A stretch of 59,234 nt of DNA from Actinomadura sp. 6K520 (GCF_004349245.1 NZ_SMLC01000030.1:1-59234); one strand, 5' to 3'; positions 31,047-40,617 are shown, numbered from the stretch's first letter. Program-made: numbers and translations. Notes: a model not told the origin generated them from the sequence alone.

Positions 31047-33455
31047 ATGGACCGGTGGACCCTGTCCTACGACGACTACGATCCCGGCACCGAGCGGTTA
31101 CGGGAGGCCCTGTGCACCCTCGGGAACGGCTACTTCGCCACCCGGGGAGCCGCTCCGGAGGCGTCCGCCGATGCCGTCCACTACCCGGGGACCTACATCG
31201 CGGGCTGCTACGACCGGCTCGCGGCGCAGGTGGGCGGGCAGCACATCGACAACGCCGACCTGGTCAACATGCCGAACTGGCTGCCCCTGGCCTTCCGCGC
31301 CGCCGACGGCGAGTGGCTCGATCTGGACCGGGCGCAGGCGGACGGCCGGCTGCTGTCCCACCGGCAGGAGCTGGACCTGCGGCGGGGCGTCCTGACGCGG
31401 CTCGTGCGCGTACGCGACGAGCAGGGACGGACCTCACGGATCGCCCAGCGCCGCATGGTGTCCATGCACGACCCGCACCTGGCCGCGCTGGAGACGACCG
31501 TCGTCGCGGAGGACTGGAGCGGCACCGCGCAGATCATCTCGGCGCTGGACGGCCGCGTCGTCAACACCGGCGTGCAGCGCTATCGAGGGCTGCCCGGGGC
31601 GCACCTGAGCCCCGAGAAGACCTCCCAGCCGGACGACCCGGAACTGCTCCTGCTGCGCACCCGGACGCTCTCCTCCCAGATCGGGATCGCGGTGGCGGCC
31701 CGCACCCGGATATCGGCCCAGGCCGAACGGATCACCCGCTGCGAGGACGGCTGGACGGGCCATGATCTGACCTTGGAGGTCCGCGAAGGGGAGCCGGTCA
31801 CGGTCGAGAAGGTCGCCGCGGTGTTCACCTCACGCGACCACGCCGTCGAGGAATGCGGCCAGGCCGCGCTGACCGCCGCCACCGACGCCGGCGGCTTCGA
31901 CGCCCTGCTGGAACGCCACACGCTGGCGTGGTCCCGGCTCTGGCGGCGCTGCCAGCTCAGCGTCGACGACGTCGAGGTGCAGCGCGCCCTCAACCTGCAC
32001 ATCTTCCACCTGATGCAGACGGTGTCGGAGCACATCGTGGACCTGGACGTGGGCGTCCCCGCCCGCGGCCTGCACGGCGAGGCCTACCGCGGCCACGTCT
32101 TCTGGGACGAGCTGTTCATCCTGCCGTTCCTGACCATGCGCTTCCCCGAGATCGCCCGCGCGCTGCTGATGTACCGGTGGCGGCGCCTGCCCGCGGCGCG
32201 CCGCGCGGCGGCCGCCGCCGGGCACCGCGGCGCGATGTACCCCTGGCAGAGCGCCGCCGACGGACGCGAGGAGACCCAGCACCTCCATCTCAACCCGCGT
32301 TCGGGCCGGTGGCTGCCCGACCACTCGCACCTGCAGCGGCATGTCGGGCTCACCGTCGCCGTCAACGTCTGGCGCTACTACGAGGCGACCGGCGACATCG
32401 AGTTCCTCGCCGAGCACGGCGCCGAGATCATGCTGGAGGTCGCCCGGTTCTTCGCGGACCTGGCCGCCTACGACCGCTCCACCGACCGGTACGAGATCCA
32501 CGGCGTCATGGGGCCCGACGAGTACCACGACGCCTACCCCGGACGGGACGGGCCGGGCCTGGACAACAACGCCTACACCAACGTCCTCGCGGCCTGGGTG
32601 CTGCGCCGGGCCCTGGACGCGTTCGCCGCGCTGCCCGAGGACCGCCGCGCGGAACTGCACGAACGGCTCACCCTGACCCGCCAGGACATCACCCGCTGCG
32701 AAGACGTCGCCCGCAAGATGTACGTCCCCTTCCACGACGGCGTGATCAGCCAGTTCGACGGCTACGCCGACCTGGAAGAACTCGACTGGACCCGCTACCG
32801 CGAACGCTACGGCGACATCCGCCGGCTGGACCGAATCCTGGAAGCCGAAGGCGACACCCCCAACCGGTACAAGGTCTCCAAACAGGCCGACGTGCTGATG
32901 CTGTTCTACGCCCTCTCGCCCACCGAACTTGACGACGTCCTGAGCCGGCTCGGCTACGAGCACGGCCCCGCCCTGGACGCCCGGACCATCGCCTACTACC
33001 TGCCACGCACCAGCGACGGATCGACGCTCAGCTCACTGGTGCACGCCTGGATCCTGGCCCGCATCGACGGCGACACCGCCTGGAGACTCTTCCTCAAGTC
33101 CCTGTTCAGCGACATCACCGACGCCCAGCACGGCACCACCGCCGAGGGCGTCCACCTGGGCGCCATGGCCGGCACCGTCGACCTCGTCCAGCGCTGCCAC
33201 GCCGGAATCAGCACCCGCGGCGGCACCCTGCACCTGGAACCGCGCCTGCCCGCCGCGATCGGCGAACTCCGCCTCGGACTCCGCTACCGGGGCCACTGGG
33301 GCATCGACCTGACCTGCCACCAGGACCTGATCCGCGTGACGCTCCGCCCCGGCGCCGCCTCCCCCATCCGCGTCTCCTACCGAACCGAGGAGATCGAGAT
33401 CCAGCCCGGCACATCCTGGGAGGGCCCCGTCCGGGACGGCCGCGCGGTCGGCTGA
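31047..33455 (+). CDS. GH65 family disaccharide phosphorylase or hydrolase
   Basis: An 802-residue enzyme of glycoside hydrolase family 65. The catalytic acid is Glu492 in HGVMGPDEYHD. GHVFWDELFILPF and the phosphate-site-like STLSSLVHAW are also conserved. GGGGAGA five bases upstream supports ATG 31047; ATG 31029 is an alternative. Relatives are trehalose, maltose or kojibiose phosphorylases, and the substrate is not decided by these motifs. Unlike some mycobacterial relatives it has no fused phosphoglucomutase domain. Linked to the CBS gene, it may mobilise trehalose or alpha-glucan during non-growing states. Confidence 0.9.
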   Translation: MDRWTLSYDDYDPGTERLREALCTLGNGYFATRGAAPEASADAVHYPGTYIAGCYDRLAAQVGGQHIDNADLVNMPNWLPLAFRAADGEWLDLDRAQADGRLLSHRQELDLRRGVLTRLVRVRDEQGRTSRIAQRRMVSMHDPHLAALETTVVAEDWSGTAQIISALDGRVVNTGVQRYRGLPGAHLSPEKTSQPDDPELLLLRTRTLSSQIGIAVAARTRISAQAERITRCEDGWTGHDLTLEVREGEPVTVEKVAAVFTSRDHAVEECGQAALTAATDAGGFDALLERHTLAWSRLWRRCQLSVDDVEVQRALNLHIFHLMQTVSEHIVDLDVGVPARGLHGEAYRGHVFWDELFILPFLTMRFPEIARALLMYRWRRLPAARRAAAAAGHRGAMYPWQSAADGREETQHLHLNPRSGRWLPDHSHLQRHVGLTVAVNVWRYYEATGDIEFLAEHGAEIMLEVARFFADLAAYDRSTDRYEIHGVMGPDEYHDAYPGRDGPGLDNNAYTNVLAAWVLRRALDAFAALPEDRRAELHERLTLTRQDITRCEDVARKMYVPFHDGVISQFDGYADLEELDWTRYRERYGDIRRLDRILEAEGDTPNRYKVSKQADVLMLFYALSPTELDDVLSRLGYEHGPALDARTIAYYLPRTSDGSTLSSLVHAWILARIDGDTAWRLFLKSLFSDITDAQHGTTAEGVHLGAMAGTVDLVQRCHAGISTRGGTLHLEPRLPAAIGELRLGLRYRGHWGIDLTCHQDLIRVTLRPGAASPIRVSYRTEEIEIQPGTSWEGPVRDGRAVG

Positions 33456-33464
33456 CCGGGCAGC

Positions 33465-33502
33465 GCGCAGCCGCGGCCGCCGGGGAGCGGCCGCGGCTGC
33501 GC
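33465..33502. terminator. Strong bidirectional terminator between GH65 and ADH genes
   Basis: GCGCAGCCGCGGCCGC (33465-33480) and GCGGCCGCGGCTGCGC (33487-33502) make a perfect 16-bp stem with a six-base loop between two convergent genes. There is no U-tract, as is common in actinomycetes. Confidence 0.85.
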
Positions 33503-33511
33503 GGTGCGGCG

Positions 33512-34552
33512 TCAGCGGGTCAGGACGACCTTCAGCGCGCCGGAGTGGGCGGCGTCGGCGAAGACGTCGTACGCCTTGGGGAACTCGTCCAGCGTGAAGT
33601 GGTGCGTGACGAACCGTCCGGCGTCGAGCTGTCGGCCGGAGAGCAGGCGGAGCAGCGTCGGGGTGGAGAAGGTGTCCACCAGCCCCGTGGTGATGGTGAT
33701 GCCGCGGATCCACTGCTCTTCCAGGTGCAGCGTGGCCGGGCCGCCGTGCACGCCGATGTTGGCGATGTGGCCGCCCGGCCGGGCCAGCGCCACGCTCAGC
33801 TCGAAGGTCTCGGGGACGCCGACCGCCTCGATCGCCACGTCGGCGCCCAGCCCCCCGGTGAGGTCGCGGACGGCGGCGAGCGGGTCCTGCCGGGAGTTGT
33901 TGACGGTGATGTCCGCACCGAACTGCTTGGCCGCCTCCAGCCGGCTGTCGGCCAGGTCGATCGCGATGATCTGGCTGGGGCTGAGCAGCCGCGCACCCAT
34001 GATCGCCGCGAGCCCGATCGGGCCCGCGCCCACGACCGCGACCACGTCACCGGGGCGGACGGCGCCGTTGAGGACGCCCACCTCGTAGCCCGTCGGGAGG
34101 ATGTCGGCCAGCATCAGCACGTCCTGCGCCGGCACACCGTCGGGAATCGGGTGCACGGACGTGTCGGCGAACGGCACCCGCACGTACTCGGCCTGCGTCC
34201 CGTCGATCGTGTGGCCGAGGATCCAGCCACCGCCGCCCAGGCACAGCCCGTAGCGGCCCTCCCGGCAGAACCGGCACGTCCCGCACGAGGTGATGCAGGA
34301 CACCAGCACCTGGTCGCCGGGCTTGACCGTCTTCACCGCAGGCCCGACCGACTCGACCGTCCCGACCGCCTCGTGGCCGAGCACGCGCCCGTCGGTCACG
34401 GTGGGGACGTCCCCCTTGAGGATGTGCAGGTCCGTCCCGCAGATCGTCACCGCGTCCACCCGTACCACCGCGTCGCCGTCCTCGACGACCTGGGGCTTGG
34501 GCACCTCTTCCCACGCCTTCTCGCCGGGGCCGTGATACACCAGAGCTCGCAT
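33512..34552 (-). CDS. Zinc-dependent alcohol dehydrogenase
   Basis: A 346-residue medium-chain dehydrogenase. Catalytic zinc ligands are Cys38 (TICGTD) and His60-Glu61 (LGHE). The structural zinc site is Cys90, Cys93, Cys96 and Cys104 (CGTCRFCREGRYGLC). The NAD(P) loop is VVGAGPIGLAA. TAGGAGG supports ATG 34552. The closest general type is the threonine/alcohol dehydrogenase AdhC-like group; the substrate is unknown. Two DosR-like boxes lie 66-100 bases upstream, suggesting hypoxic fermentation-type NADH disposal. Confidence 0.92.
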   Translation of the reverse strand: MRALVYHGPGEKAWEEVPKPQVVEDGDAVVRVDAVTICGTDLHILKGDVPTVTDGRVLGHEAVGTVESVGPAVKTVKPGDQVLVSCITSCGTCRFCREGRYGLCLGGGGWILGHTIDGTQAEYVRVPFADTSVHPIPDGVPAQDVLMLADILPTGYEVGVLNGAVRPGDVVAVVGAGPIGLAAIMGARLLSPSQIIAIDLADSRLEAAKQFGADITVNNSRQDPLAAVRDLTGGLGADVAIEAVGVPETFELSVALARPGGHIANIGVHGGPATLHLEEQWIRGITITTGLVDTFSTPTLLRLLSGRQLDAGRFVTHHFTLDEFPKAYDVFADAAHSGALKVVLTR

Positions 34553-34617
34553 GATGCGCCTCCTAAATGGGGTTCGGCTGCAATATCCAGCGTTGAATTC
34601 CGGGGACGGCACGGGTA

Positions 34618-34652
34618 GTGCCCAACGTCCCGGCCCACGAGCCCAACGTCCC
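34618..34652 (-). promoter_or_regulatory. Two DosR-like boxes upstream of the alcohol dehydrogenase
   Basis: On the minus strand GGGAC-GTTG-GGCTC (34652-34639) and GGGAC-GTTG-GGCAC (34631-34618) are almost identical direct copies exactly 21 bases apart, two helical turns, placed 66-100 bases before the start codon. Confidence 0.7.
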
Positions 34653-34821
34653 GCCTCCGCCCGCGGTACCCAGCGCTTCATGCCCCCACCGCCCCCGAAG
34701 ATGCCGAGCCCGAAGACGCTCGATCAAGGTGCTCGGTTGACGCGCCGACCCGTGCCGGTCATGACCGGAAATCGCGGGTCAAACGCCGATAGAACTGGTG
34801 CTTCACCGACACGGGAGGCAA

Positions 34822-35262
34822 ATGGTGAAGAGGATTCTCGCGACGGCGGCGGCCGCGGCGACGGCGCTCGGCCTGATGGCGGTTCCGGCGGAGGCCGCGT
34901 CGCCGGTGCAGATCTACCGGGTGTACTTCGACTCGCCGGGCAAGGACACCCGGTCGAACACGTCGCTGAACGGCGAATGGGTGCAGCTGTACAACCGCAC
35001 GACGAAGACCCGCCAGCTGAAGGGCGTGAAGCTCCGCGACAAGACGGGCTACACGTACACGTTCGGGTGGTTCCAGCTGAAGGGCCGCAAGAGCGTGTAC
35101 GTCCACACGGGGCGGGGCCCGAACAACGCGACACACCGGTACTGGGGCCGGAAGGCGTACGTCTGGAACAACACGGGCGACACGGCGTACCTGCTGTACC
35201 CGAACGGCAAACTCGCCGACTACTGCTCCTGGACGAGCAAGGGCTCCTCAAAGTACTGCTAA
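34822..35262 (+). CDS. Secreted lamin-tail-domain protein
   Basis: A 146-residue exported protein. Residues 1-26 form a Sec signal peptide (MVKRILATAAAAATALGLMA, cleavage near AEAA). The mature part is a lamin-tail-type beta sandwich: EWVQLYNRTTKTRQLKGVKLRD, then a later tract ending WGRKAYVWNNTGDTAYLLYP. GGGAGG directly upstream fixes ATG 34822. Such small lamin-tail proteins are common in actinomycetes and of unknown role, perhaps binding extracellular polymers. The gene ends in a strong terminator. Confidence 0.88.
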   Translation: MVKRILATAAAAATALGLMAVPAEAASPVQIYRVYFDSPGKDTRSNTSLNGEWVQLYNRTTKTRQLKGVKLRDKTGYTYTFGWFQLKGRKSVYVHTGRGPNNATHRYWGRKAYVWNNTGDTAYLLYPNGKLADYCSWTSKGSSKYC

Positions 35263-35275
35263 AGCCCACCGCCCG

Positions 35276-35322
35276 CCCCGGCCCCCGCTCTCTCGTGAAT
35301 GACGAGAGAGCGCGGGCCGGGG
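35276..35322. terminator. Long bidirectional hairpin terminator
   Basis: A 21-bp stem (35276-35296 with 35302-35322) with a single C-C mismatch and a GAATG loop separates two convergent genes. The inner arms are CGCTCTCTCGT and ACGAGAGAGCG. Confidence 0.88.
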
Positions 35323-35329
35323 GGTGACG

Positions 35330-36604
35330 CTAGGTCGTGGGATCCAGGTAAACGTTCTGTTCCCAGGTGTTGCCGCTTGGGTGGCGGGCCGTGAGGGTGG
35401 CGCTCGCGAAATCGTCCACCTGTGACGTCGTCCCTTGGAAGGTGGCCGAGGACTGGCCTGCCGGGATGGTCACCTCGCTGGGGACCTGGACGAACGGGTC
35501 GGAGCTGGCGAGCTGGATCGTGATCGGCACGCTCGTGGTCGTCCCGAGGTGGACTGTGCCTTCGAACGGCTGGCCGCCGGTGATGAACCACGGCTCGATG
35601 TCGAACCCGGTGAGACCGGGGTGCACACGGACGGTGTGGCTCCGTGTGCCCACTCCCTCGATTCTCGCCGTGATGGTGACGTCGCCGTCGATGTCGGGCG
35701 GCATTGAGACCTGGATCTGCGACGTCCCAGAGAACCCTTCCGGGTATTGCCGGGGGCTGGGCGGGTACTGGAGTTTCGGGGCGTCGGAGCTGAAACTGAC
35801 GGTGATGCCGCCGTGCGGCACGGGATTCGGCAGGTTCAGGGTCATGTTGTAGTAGGAACCGCCGTACGTCTCGGCCGGTCCCGTAAAGCTCCACTCGCCG
35901 GGGTCGTAGTTCCATGCGAGAAGCGTGAGGACCGCGCTGAGGCTCTGTCCGGGAAGCTTCGCAGTCACCGTGACATCCGCGTTCTCCGGGATCCGCGTGC
36001 TCTTCGCCCGCGGGTAGCCTATTCCAAGAGTCCCGCTGGGAATCGTGATGCTCGCCGGGATCTGCAGTGCCGGGTTGTCGCTTTCCAGCGAGATGACCAT
36101 CCCGCCCTCGGGCGCCGTGCCATTGAGACCGACGAAAATCGAGGCGTCGTCGCCGCTGACGATGCTCGAACGGCCGCCGAAGTCGACGAACCTCAGCCCT
36201 GGTTGCAGTATGACCGGCTGCGTGAGTGTTCGGCCTCGTAGTTTCGCCACCAGTGAGACGGCGAGATCACCGTAGATGTAGTCCGGCTGGTGCGTCCGGA
36301 TGGGAAAGGTCGCTTCCGTTGCGCCGGGCGGCACGATGACCCTGTCCGGCACGCTCACCCAGGACGTGTCCGCGGACGTCAACGTCACGACGAGCGGAAC
36401 GGGTGATGGGCAGTTCACCTTGACGACGCCCTGCGCCTCTCCGCCCGAATGGACTTTCTCGCTCGGTAGTTCCAGTGCCGAGAGCCGAGGGCCGCAGGCG
36501 GCGGGCGACGTGCCGGCGGCGGCGGGTGCCGCGAATCCGGATACTCCGAGCATGACGGCCGCCAACGCGACCAGCGCCACCCTCCATTTTCCTAACGACT
36601 TCAC
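35330..36604 (-). CDS. Secreted protein with four Ig-like repeats, function unknown
   Basis: A 424-residue exported protein. GTG 36604 is preferred, with GGAGAGG nine bases upstream. A Sec signal peptide (VALVALAAVMLGVSGFAAPA) is followed by about four repeats of roughly 90-100 residues. Each has the pattern of a gain-of-beta Ig-like domain, with VTIPAGQSSATF-type or VIVPPGATEATF-type strands near its middle. The family is unknown to me. Base use is visibly less GC-biased than the window average, which may point to acquisition. Possible roles are surface adhesion or polymer binding. Confidence 0.75.
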   Translation of the reverse strand: MKSLGKWRVALVALAAVMLGVSGFAAPAAAGTSPAACGPRLSALELPSEKVHSGGEAQGVVKVNCPSPVPLVVTLTSADTSWVSVPDRVIVPPGATEATFPIRTHQPDYIYGDLAVSLVAKLRGRTLTQPVILQPGLRFVDFGGRSSIVSGDDASIFVGLNGTAPEGGMVISLESDNPALQIPASITIPSGTLGIGYPRAKSTRIPENADVTVTAKLPGQSLSAVLTLLAWNYDPGEWSFTGPAETYGGSYYNMTLNLPNPVPHGGITVSFSSDAPKLQYPPSPRQYPEGFSGTSQIQVSMPPDIDGDVTITARIEGVGTRSHTVRVHPGLTGFDIEPWFITGGQPFEGTVHLGTTTSVPITIQLASSDPFVQVPSEVTIPAGQSSATFQGTTSQVDDFASATLTARHPSGNTWEQNVYLDPTT

Positions 36605-36712
36605 AATACACACCCTCTCCGAACAGCACCCGAACGTTCTCGAACCAAGATCATAAATCGAGGACGTCCGCGTTGACGTCACATCTTGGTAGAGATCGGA
36701 GTCAGAAAAGGG

Positions 36713-37129
36713 TTAACGATCTGGATGCTCCTCGGCGGCCCGGAAAACCCGTGTCGTCGGGTCGGGGGCCGCTTCGGTCCGCAGGCGGTCGGTGAGTAGG
36801 AAGTCGTCCAGTTCGAAGCTCGAAGCGTGTTCGCTCTCGCTGAGAAAGAACGTCCCGCCGGCAAGGTCGGGGTTCCAGCCTTGCGTCAAGGCATAGTCGA
36901 TGACGCTCCGCACGTCCTTGGGCGTCGGATAGGCGTCATCGGTGGCGCATCCCCACGGCAGGATCGCCTTGGACACCAGATCCGCCTGGAGCACCTGACT
37001 GTTCTTTCCGCCACCCCAAACCCGCACCCGAACGCACCTGTGGCGGTCGCGACCAGTTACGTACCGAATACGCCCCGTCCACGCGAACTCCCGCCCATGG
37101 GCATACAACTTCCGCAACCGCTCGCCCAC
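36713..37129 (-). CDS. Unidentified 138-residue protein
   Basis: GTG 37129 has GGAGGGAG five bases upstream and gives a 138-residue protein. The frame continues far upstream only as a shadow of the antiporter genes. Visible features are RIRYVTGRDRHRCVRVRVWG, then VSKAILPWGC, and a helical segment DVRSVIDYALTQGWNPDLAGG followed by FLLSESEHASSFELDDFLL. I recognise no domain. It lies between the secreted repeat protein and the antiporter operon and shares the lower GC content of the former. Confidence 0.6.
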   Translation of the reverse strand: MGERLRKLYAHGREFAWTGRIRYVTGRDRHRCVRVRVWGGGKNSQVLQADLVSKAILPWGCATDDAYPTPKDVRSVIDYALTQGWNPDLAGGTFFLSESEHASSFELDDFLLTDRLRTEAAPDPTTRVFRAAEEHPDR

Positions 37130-37212
37130 GCCACTCCCTCCATCGCACCTGTCTGGACCACGGCGGAATTCTGTATTGGGAACTGTGACGGAAGTCTGGG
37201 CCTCCGGTGGGG

Positions 37213-38877
37213 TCAGAGGAGGGAGATCAGGAGGAAGAGGGCGAGGAGCAGTGCCACCCATAGGACCATCAGGTCCGTCGGCGAGGACGCCGTCCGGAGG
37301 GGGCGGACGCCGGACGAGAGGCGGCCCGCGCGGTGGTGCAGCGGGGCGGTCGCGTCCCGCAGGCGGGTCAGGCCGTCGACGCCCGTCCGCCAGAGGCGGG
37401 GCAGGAGGCGGCGGTAGAGCACGTCGGCGTCGATGTTCACCGACGGCAGCTCGGGCGGGTAGAGGCCGGTCCGCATGAGGACGGTGAACGCCATCGACGC
37501 GAGCAGCAGGAGCTGCACCTGGTTGACGACGTGCGCGGTCGTGTAGGCCGAGTAGTCCATCTCGTACGGGAGCAGGCCGTAGAGGAGGTTCGGCGCCACG
37601 CCGATCAGGATGGACCCGGCCGCGGCGATGCCCATCGCGACGCGCATGTTCAGGGGTGCCTCGGCGACCCGGTATCCCCGGTCGTGGGCGAAGAAGGAGA
37701 AGAACGGGATCTTGATTCCGGCGTGGTGGAAGACGCCGGCCGAGGCGAACAGCAGGAGCAGCCAGACGAGGGTCCGGTGCTCCGCGGCGACGGCCTCCAT
37801 GATGATCGACTTGGTGGCGAAGCCGGAGAACAGCGGGAACGCGGAGATGGACGCGGCCCCGATGACGCACAGCACCATGGTCTGCGGCATCGACTTGTAG
37901 AGCCCGCCCAGCTCCGACCCCTTGGCCGTCCCGGTGCGCAGCAGGACCGCGCCCATGCTCATGAACAGCAGGCCCTTGAACAGGATGTCGGCGAACGCGT
38001 GGGCGGCGGCGCCGTTGACGCCGAGGGCGCCGCCGACGCCGACCGCCGCGACCATGAAGCCGAGCTGGTTGATCATGCTGTAGGCGAGGACGCGGCGCAG
38101 GTCGTTCTCGATCACGGCGTAGAAGATCGGGAAGCAGGCCATGACCACGCCGACCCACACCAGCTCCCCGGTGCCGGGATAGCCGCGCGCCAGCACGTAG
38201 ACGGCGAACTTGGTCGTGAACGCCGACAGCGCCACGGTCCCGACGATCGTGGCCTCGGGGTAGGTGTCGGTCAGCCAGGAGTGCAGGATCGGGAAGGCGC
38301 ACTTGATCCCGACGGCCAGCAGAATCAGCAGGCCGCCCGCCCCGGACGCGCCGATGAACCCGAACTCCAGCCCGCCGCCCGCGTTGACGTGCAGGACGAT
38401 CCCGCCCAGCATCAGCAGCCCCGACGCGACCTGCGCGACGAGGTAGCGCATCCCCGCCCGGTAGGCCCGTTCGGTGCGCCGCGCCCAGATCAGGAACACC
38501 GAGGACAGCCCGGCCAGCTCCCAGAACACGAACAGCGTGATGAGGTCGCCGGCGAGCGCCCCGCCGACGGCCGAGGCGGCGTAGACGGGGATCACGGTCT
38601 GCTGCAGCGCGTCCCGCAGGTGCAGGGCGTAGACCATGGAGATGAGGGCCGCGGTGAGGAAGGCCGTCGCGAAGATCCGCGCCAGGGCGTCCACCCGCAG
38701 CGTCTCCAGTTGGAGGCCGAGGATCTCGAAGCTCCCGTGGACGCCTTCGGGGAGCGTCCACAGCGCGGCGAGCCCGGCGGGGGCGAGCAGCATCATCCAC
38801 ACCGCGCGCACCCGGCCGCGCAGCAGCGGGATGGGCAGCGCGCCCGCGATGAGCAGCAGTGCCGGGTTAATCGTCAT
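37213..38877 (-). CDS. Mrp-type antiporter subunit D-like (third D homologue)
   Basis: A 554-residue membrane protein of the NuoL/M/N-MrpA/D superfamily, about 14 helices plus C-terminal extension helices. The proton-channel segment is VGIKCAFPILHSWLTDTYPEA, retaining the TM7 lysine and the HSWL motif. ENDLRRVLAYSMINQLGFM is the second conserved stretch. It is the last gene of the minus-strand operon and overlaps the small membrane protein gene by 11 bases. It is the third D-like protein in the operon, where canonical Mrp has one MrpD plus MrpA. Confidence 0.88.
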   Translation of the reverse strand: MTINPALLLIAGALPIPLLRGRVRAVWMMLLAPAGLAALWTLPEGVHGSFEILGLQLETLRVDALARIFATAFLTAALISMVYALHLRDALQQTVIPVYAASAVGGALAGDLITLFVFWELAGLSSVFLIWARRTERAYRAGMRYLVAQVASGLLMLGGIVLHVNAGGGLEFGFIGASGAGGLLILLAVGIKCAFPILHSWLTDTYPEATIVGTVALSAFTTKFAVYVLARGYPGTGELVWVGVVMACFPIFYAVIENDLRRVLAYSMINQLGFMVAAVGVGGALGVNGAAAHAFADILFKGLLFMSMGAVLLRTGTAKGSELGGLYKSMPQTMVLCVIGAASISAFPLFSGFATKSIIMEAVAAEHRTLVWLLLLFASAGVFHHAGIKIPFFSFFAHDRGYRVAEAPLNMRVAMGIAAAGSILIGVAPNLLYGLLPYEMDYSAYTTAHVVNQVQLLLLASMAFTVLMRTGLYPPELPSVNIDADVLYRRLLPRLWRTGVDGLTRLRDATAPLHHRAGRLSSGVRPLRTASSPTDLMVLWVALLLALFLLISLL

Positions 38878-39142
38878 CGCCGGACCGCTCGTAGTAGTCC
38901 TCGCCGCGCATCAGGACCCGCCGCAGCTCCTTGGCCACCAGCACGAGGGTCACGCTGCCGATGAACCCGTACAGGGCGTAGAAGCCGAAGGTGTTCTCGA
39001 TGCCGAAGTGCGGGTGCTTGGTGTAGAGCAGGTCGGCGAGGAACACCAGGGCGCACAGGATGTAGAGGCCGCGGACGATGCGGTCCACGTTGCGCGGCTC
39101 GTCCAGCCAACGATGATCGTCTTTCACGGTGTCGTCTTTCAC
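38867..39142 (-). CDS. Small two-helix membrane protein of the antiporter operon
   Basis: A 91-residue protein with two helices (GLYILCALVFLADLLY and FYALYGFIGSVTLVLVAKEL) and charged ends. GTG 39142 overlaps the stop of the preceding gene (GTGA). A 15-base near-duplicate, encoding VKDDT then VKDDH, gives a second possible GTG start at 39127. Similar small proteins sit between D-like genes in alternative Mrp-type operons. It is probably an accessory or assembly subunit. Confidence 0.8.
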   Translation of the reverse strand: MKDDTVKDDHRWLDEPRNVDRIVRGLYILCALVFLADLLYTKHPHFGIENTFGFYALYGFIGSVTLVLVAKELRRVLMRGEDYYERSGDDD

Positions 39143-40617
39143 GGTGACTCCAGGACCTCGTTGAGCGGGGCGATGACCGCGTCGACCCCGATGAACAGGG
39201 CCACGCAGGCCAGGGCGGTGAGGACGAGCGGTACCACCAGCGTCCAGGAAGCCTCCCCGTGCCCCTTCTCGGCGGGCGGGCGGAAGAACGCGCGCACCGG
39301 GATCGGCATCAGGTAGGCCAGCGACAGCAGCGTCCCCGCCAGCAGGACCCCGAGCATGGCGGTCTGCCCGGCGTCGGCCGCGCCGAGCAGCAGCAGCCAC
39401 TTGCTCCACGTGCCGCCCAGCGGCGGCAGCCCGAGGATGGAGACGGACGCGACGAGGAAGGCCCCGAAAGTCCAGGGCATGGCGCGGCCCAGCCCGTCCA
39501 GCTGGCTCACCTGGGTCAGGTTCGTCGCGGTGTAGACGGCGCCCGCGCAGAAGAACAGGGTGATCTTGGCGGCGGCGTGGTTGGCGATGTGCAGCGCACC
39601 GCCGGCCGCCGCGATGTCGTTGGCGAGCGTCGCGGCGAGGACGATGTAGGCGAGCTGGCTCACGGTCGAGTACGCCAGCCGCTCCTTGAAGTTGTCCCGG
39701 GTGACCGCGACGAGCCCCGCGCCGAGCAGCGTGACCGCCGCGACCCACATCATCGGTTCGGCGGCCCCGGTGACGTCGAGGGTGTCGAGCCCGAACACGT
39801 AGATCGCGACCTTGAGCACCGTGAAGACGCCCGCCTTGACCACCGCGACCGCGTGCAGCAGGGCCGACACCGGGGTGGGCGCCACCATGGCCCCGGGCAG
39901 CCAGCGGTGGAAGGGGAACAGCGCGGCCTTCCCGATGCCGAACAGGTAGAGCGCGAACAGCACGGTCAAGGTGGCCGTCCCCGCCGTGCCGGCCAGGATG
40001 CCCCCGGGCGCGAAGTCCGTGGTCCCGGCGAGGACGGCCGTCCAGACGATGGCGGGGAGCAGCAGGCCGATCGAGGTGGTCAGCAGCAGGACGAGGTAGA
40101 TCCGCCCGCCCCGTTTGGCCTGCTCGTTCCCCGAGTGCGTGACCAGCGGCCAGGTCGACAGCGTCAGCACTTCGTAGCCGATGAACAGCGTCGCCAGGTT
40201 CCCGGAGAAGGCGATCCAGAGCGCGGCCGCGATGGCCACGGCGAAGAAGAGGTAGAAGCGGGCCTGGTGGCGCTGCAGGTTGCCGCGCATGTAGCCGATC
40301 GCGTAAAGGGTCGTGACCGGCCACAGCAGCCCGGCGACGGTCGCGAACAGCAGCCCGAGCGGTTCCAGCTCGAAGACCAGCGAGATGCCCGGCAGCCAGT
40401 CCCACAGCCGGAAGGTCAGCCCGTCGTTCGCGACCGGCCACAGCGACAGCACCAGCGCGGCCGTCGCCACGCCCGCGACCAGCGACGCCGCCTCCCGCAG
40501 GTTGGGACGGTGCCGGAGGGCGACGACCGCCAGCCCGCCCAGCAGCGGTACCGCGACCGTGACCGGCAGCGCGAGCGCGCCGCCGGCGGAGAGCCAGCCG
40601 GTGGCCTGGACGCTCAC
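39139..40617 (-). CDS. Mrp-type antiporter subunit D-like (second D homologue)
   Basis: A 492-residue NuoL/M/N-superfamily subunit. GTG 40617 overlaps the stop of the gene before it. GIGKAALFPFHRWLPGAM keeps the TM7 lysine and HRWLP motif. The TM5 glutamate is in FIGYEVLTLSTWPLV, and RDNFKERLAYSTVSQLAYI is the TM8-9 stretch. It pairs with the D-type gene directly upstream, so two adjacent antiporter-like channels are encoded in tandem. Confidence 0.88.
   Translation of the reverse strand: MSVQATGWLSAGGALALPVTVAVPLLGGLAVVALRHRPNLREAASLVAGVATAALVLSLWPVANDGLTFRLWDWLPGISLVFELEPLGLLFATVAGLLWPVTTLYAIGYMRGNLQRHQARFYLFFAVAIAAALWIAFSGNLATLFIGYEVLTLSTWPLVTHSGNEQAKRGGRIYLVLLLTTSIGLLLPAIVWTAVLAGTTDFAPGGILAGTAGTATLTVLFALYLFGIGKAALFPFHRWLPGAMVAPTPVSALLHAVAVVKAGVFTVLKVAIYVFGLDTLDVTGAAEPMMWVAAVTLLGAGLVAVTRDNFKERLAYSTVSQLAYIVLAATLANDIAAAGGALHIANHAAAKITLFFCAGAVYTATNLTQVSQLDGLGRAMPWTFGAFLVASVSILGLPPLGGTWSKWLLLLGAADAGQTAMLGVLLAGTLLSLAYLMPIPVRAFFRPPAEKGHGEASWTLVVPLVLTALACVALFIGVDAVIAPLNEVLESP

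Noticed and set aside
36713..38800. 695-codon open frame on the minus strand
   Set aside because: Its upper part is Arg/Pro-rich out-of-frame reading of the D-like antiporter gene; only the 3-prime 417 bases, with their own ribosome site, look coding.
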